Assembly (NCBI GenBank): GCA_964638245.1
Contig: CAZWZG010000034.1
Span: 1 to 24,271, forward strand
Reading direction: 5' to 3'
Source of the DNA: CAZWZG01 sp964638245
Lineage (GTDB): Bacteria; Pseudomonadota; Alphaproteobacteria; Rhodobacterales; Rhodobacteraceae
Length of the DNA stretch: 24,271 nt
Below the pieces are notes generated by a model. The model was not told the DNA's origin and ran no database searches. It saw nothing but the letters and a program-made list of their open reading frames with translations. The first letter of the stretch is position 1; each line of letters starts with the position of its first letter. Shown here piece after piece: positions 23,024 to 24,271 of the stretch. The translations under genes and the position numbers were made by a program.

Positions 23024-24271
23024 TCAGGCGGCGTCGATGTCGTCGCGCTCGGCGGCCTGGCGATGCCAAAGGCTCGCGTATCGGCCATCGCGGGCAAGCA
23101 GGTTGTCGTGCGTGCCTTCTTCGACGATCTCGCCTTTTTCCAGCACGATAATCCGGTCGGCATCGGCGATCGTGGACAAGCGGTGTGCAATGGTCAGAAC
23201 CGTGCGCCCGCGCGACATGGCGCGCAATTCGTTCTGGATGTCACGTTCGGTTTCGGTGTCGAGCGCACTGGTGGCTTCGTCCAGAAGCAGAATCGGCGGG
23301 TTCTTCAGAAGGGTACGGGCGATGCCGACGCGTTGCTTTTCACCACCTGACAGCTTCAACCCCCGCTCACCCACCATGGTGTGATAGCCTTCGGGAAGCG
23401 AGAGGATAAAGTCGTGGATCTTGGCCGCTTTGGCGGCATCCTCGACCTCGGCTTCACTGGCCTCGGGGCGCCCATAGGCGATGTTGTAGCGAATGGTGTC
23501 ATTGAACAGAACGGTGTCTTGGGGGACGACGCCGATCAGGGCGTGCAGGCTGTCTTGCGTCACATCGCGCACGTCCTGCCCGTCGATTTTCAGCGATCCT
23601 TCAGCCATGTCGTAGAAGCGGAACAAAAGCCGGCCGATCGTCGATTTACCCGAGCCCGAAGGACCGACGATCGCAACTGTTTCCCCGCCTTCTGCGGTCA
23701 CGCTGATGCCTTTCAGGATCGGGCGCGCCTCTTCATAGCCGAAGCGAACGTTGTCGAAGGCGACCTTGCCCTCGCGCACATCGAGCGGCTTGGCATCCGG
23801 CTTGTCCTGCACCTCAGCGGGTTCGCCCAGCAGGTCGAACATATCACCCATGTCGATGAGAGATTGGCGGATTTCGCGGTACACCGTGCCAAGAAAGTTC
23901 AGCGGCATCGTGATCTGGATCATGTAGGCGTTGACCATCACGAAATCGCCGACGGTGAGCACCCCATTGGCCACACCAATGGCCGCCATGCACATCACGA
24001 TCACAAGCCCGGCGGTAATCAAAAGCGATTGCCCAAAGTTCAAGAAAGCGAGCGAATAGGACGTCCGGAGCGCGGCATCCTCGTAACGCTCCATCGCCTG
24101 ATCATAGCGATCCGCCTCGCGCGCTTCGGCGCCGAAGTACTTCACCGTCTCAAAGTTCAGGAGGCTGTCGATGGCCTTCTGGTTTGCAGCGGTGTCCTGA
24201 TCGTTCATCTCCTTGCGGATGTTCACCCGCCATTCCGGCACCGTAAAGGTGAGCTGAGTATAGATGGCGAT
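23024..24271 (-). CDS. ABC exporter, Atm1/HMT1 type (5' partial)
   Basis: Half-size ABC exporter with fused membrane and ATPase domains; homologous to mitochondrial Atm1, which exports a glutathione-linked sulfur species, and to bacterial Atm1 proteins linked to metal detoxification. A GTG at 24241 is not the start: the frame stays open to the window edge and the extra codons (IAIYTQLTFT) continue the transmembrane domain. The visible 415 residues include the Atm1-typical LLNFETVKYFGAEARE and PLNFLGTVYREIRQSL. The ATPase domain has Walker A GPSGSGKST, Q-loop VVPQDTVLF, signature LSGGEKQR, Walker B ILLLDEATSALD and an H-loop in IAHRLST. All nucleotide-binding residues are present. The substrate is inferred only from the family. 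Confidence 0.9.
   Translation of the reverse strand: MAIYTQLTFTVPEWRVNIRKEMNDQDTAANQKAIDSLLNFETVKYFGAEAREADRYDQAMERYEDAALRTSYSLAFLNFGQSLLITAGLVIVMCMAAIGVANGVLTVGDFVMVNAYMIQITMPLNFLGTVYREIRQSLIDMGDMFDLLGEPAEVQDKPDAKPLDVREGKVAFDNVRFGYEEARPILKGISVTAEGGETVAIVGPSGSGKSTIGRLLFRFYDMAEGSLKIDGQDVRDVTQDSLHALIGVVPQDTVLFNDTIRYNIAYGRPEASEAEVEDAAKAAKIHDFILSLPEGYHTMVGERGLKLSGGEKQRVGIARTLLKNPPILLLDEATSALDTETERDIQNELRAMSRGRTVLTIAHRLSTIADADRIIVLEKGEIVEEGTHDNLLARDGRYASLWHRQAAERDDIDAA

Overview
The window (about 60% G+C by eye) looks like an alphaproteobacterium of the Rhodobacteraceae/Roseobacter type. This rests on the gene order yajC-secD-secF-...-ccmABCDG, the tfpB/yfgM-like-bamB-der cluster, a CcmABCDG block that lacks ccmEFH, and an intergenic GC-rich hairpin element of a style I recall from this family. 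It is mostly conserved chromosomal backbone. I see no rRNA, tRNA, CRISPR array, insertion sequence or prophage. No gene-free stretch exceeds 300 bases; the longest is about 280 bases (1440-1718). The assembly is a draft scaffold: a run of exactly 100 N (5164-5263) interrupts one gene.

Layout. (1) 1-1439, plus: the 3' part of a sensor histidine kinase cut by the window edge; the frame is open to the edge and carries the tail of a periplasmic solute-binding domain. (2) 8425 down to 1719, minus: a tightly packed run of ten genes, yajC-secD-secF-tauE/safE-like-Mth938/NDUFAF3-like-ccmA-ccmB-ccmC-ccmD-ccmG, with stop/start overlaps or very short spacers. It combines Sec translocon accessory subunits with cytochrome c maturation. 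ccmD (47 aa) is easy to miss. (3) 8540-10651, plus: an exported trypsin-like protease and serS. (4) 12826 down to 10626, minus: a fatty-acid desaturase translationally coupled to a polytopic GT-C-like membrane protein. (5) 16421 down to 12946, minus: YfgM-like protein, BamB-like lipoprotein and GTPase Der, the same order as yfgM-bamB-der of E. coli. (6) 16621-21655, plus: an RND efflux pair, divergent from yfgM, with an operator-like palindrome upstream; the permease carries a frameshift near 18257. (7) 24271 down to 21722, minus: an Atm1-type ABC exporter cut by the right edge, followed by a Bcr/CflA-type MFS exporter.

The common themes are envelope biogenesis (SecDF/YajC, YfgM, BamB, cytochrome c maturation) and export (RND, MFS, ABC). 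I did not find a clearly new multi-gene system. The points most worth a second look are the frameshifted RND permease with its unusual TM6-TM7 insert and altered proton-relay residues, the desaturase/GT-C coupled pair, the Sec/NDUFAF3-like/ccm supercluster, and a 38-codon candidate small protein at 1606-1722.
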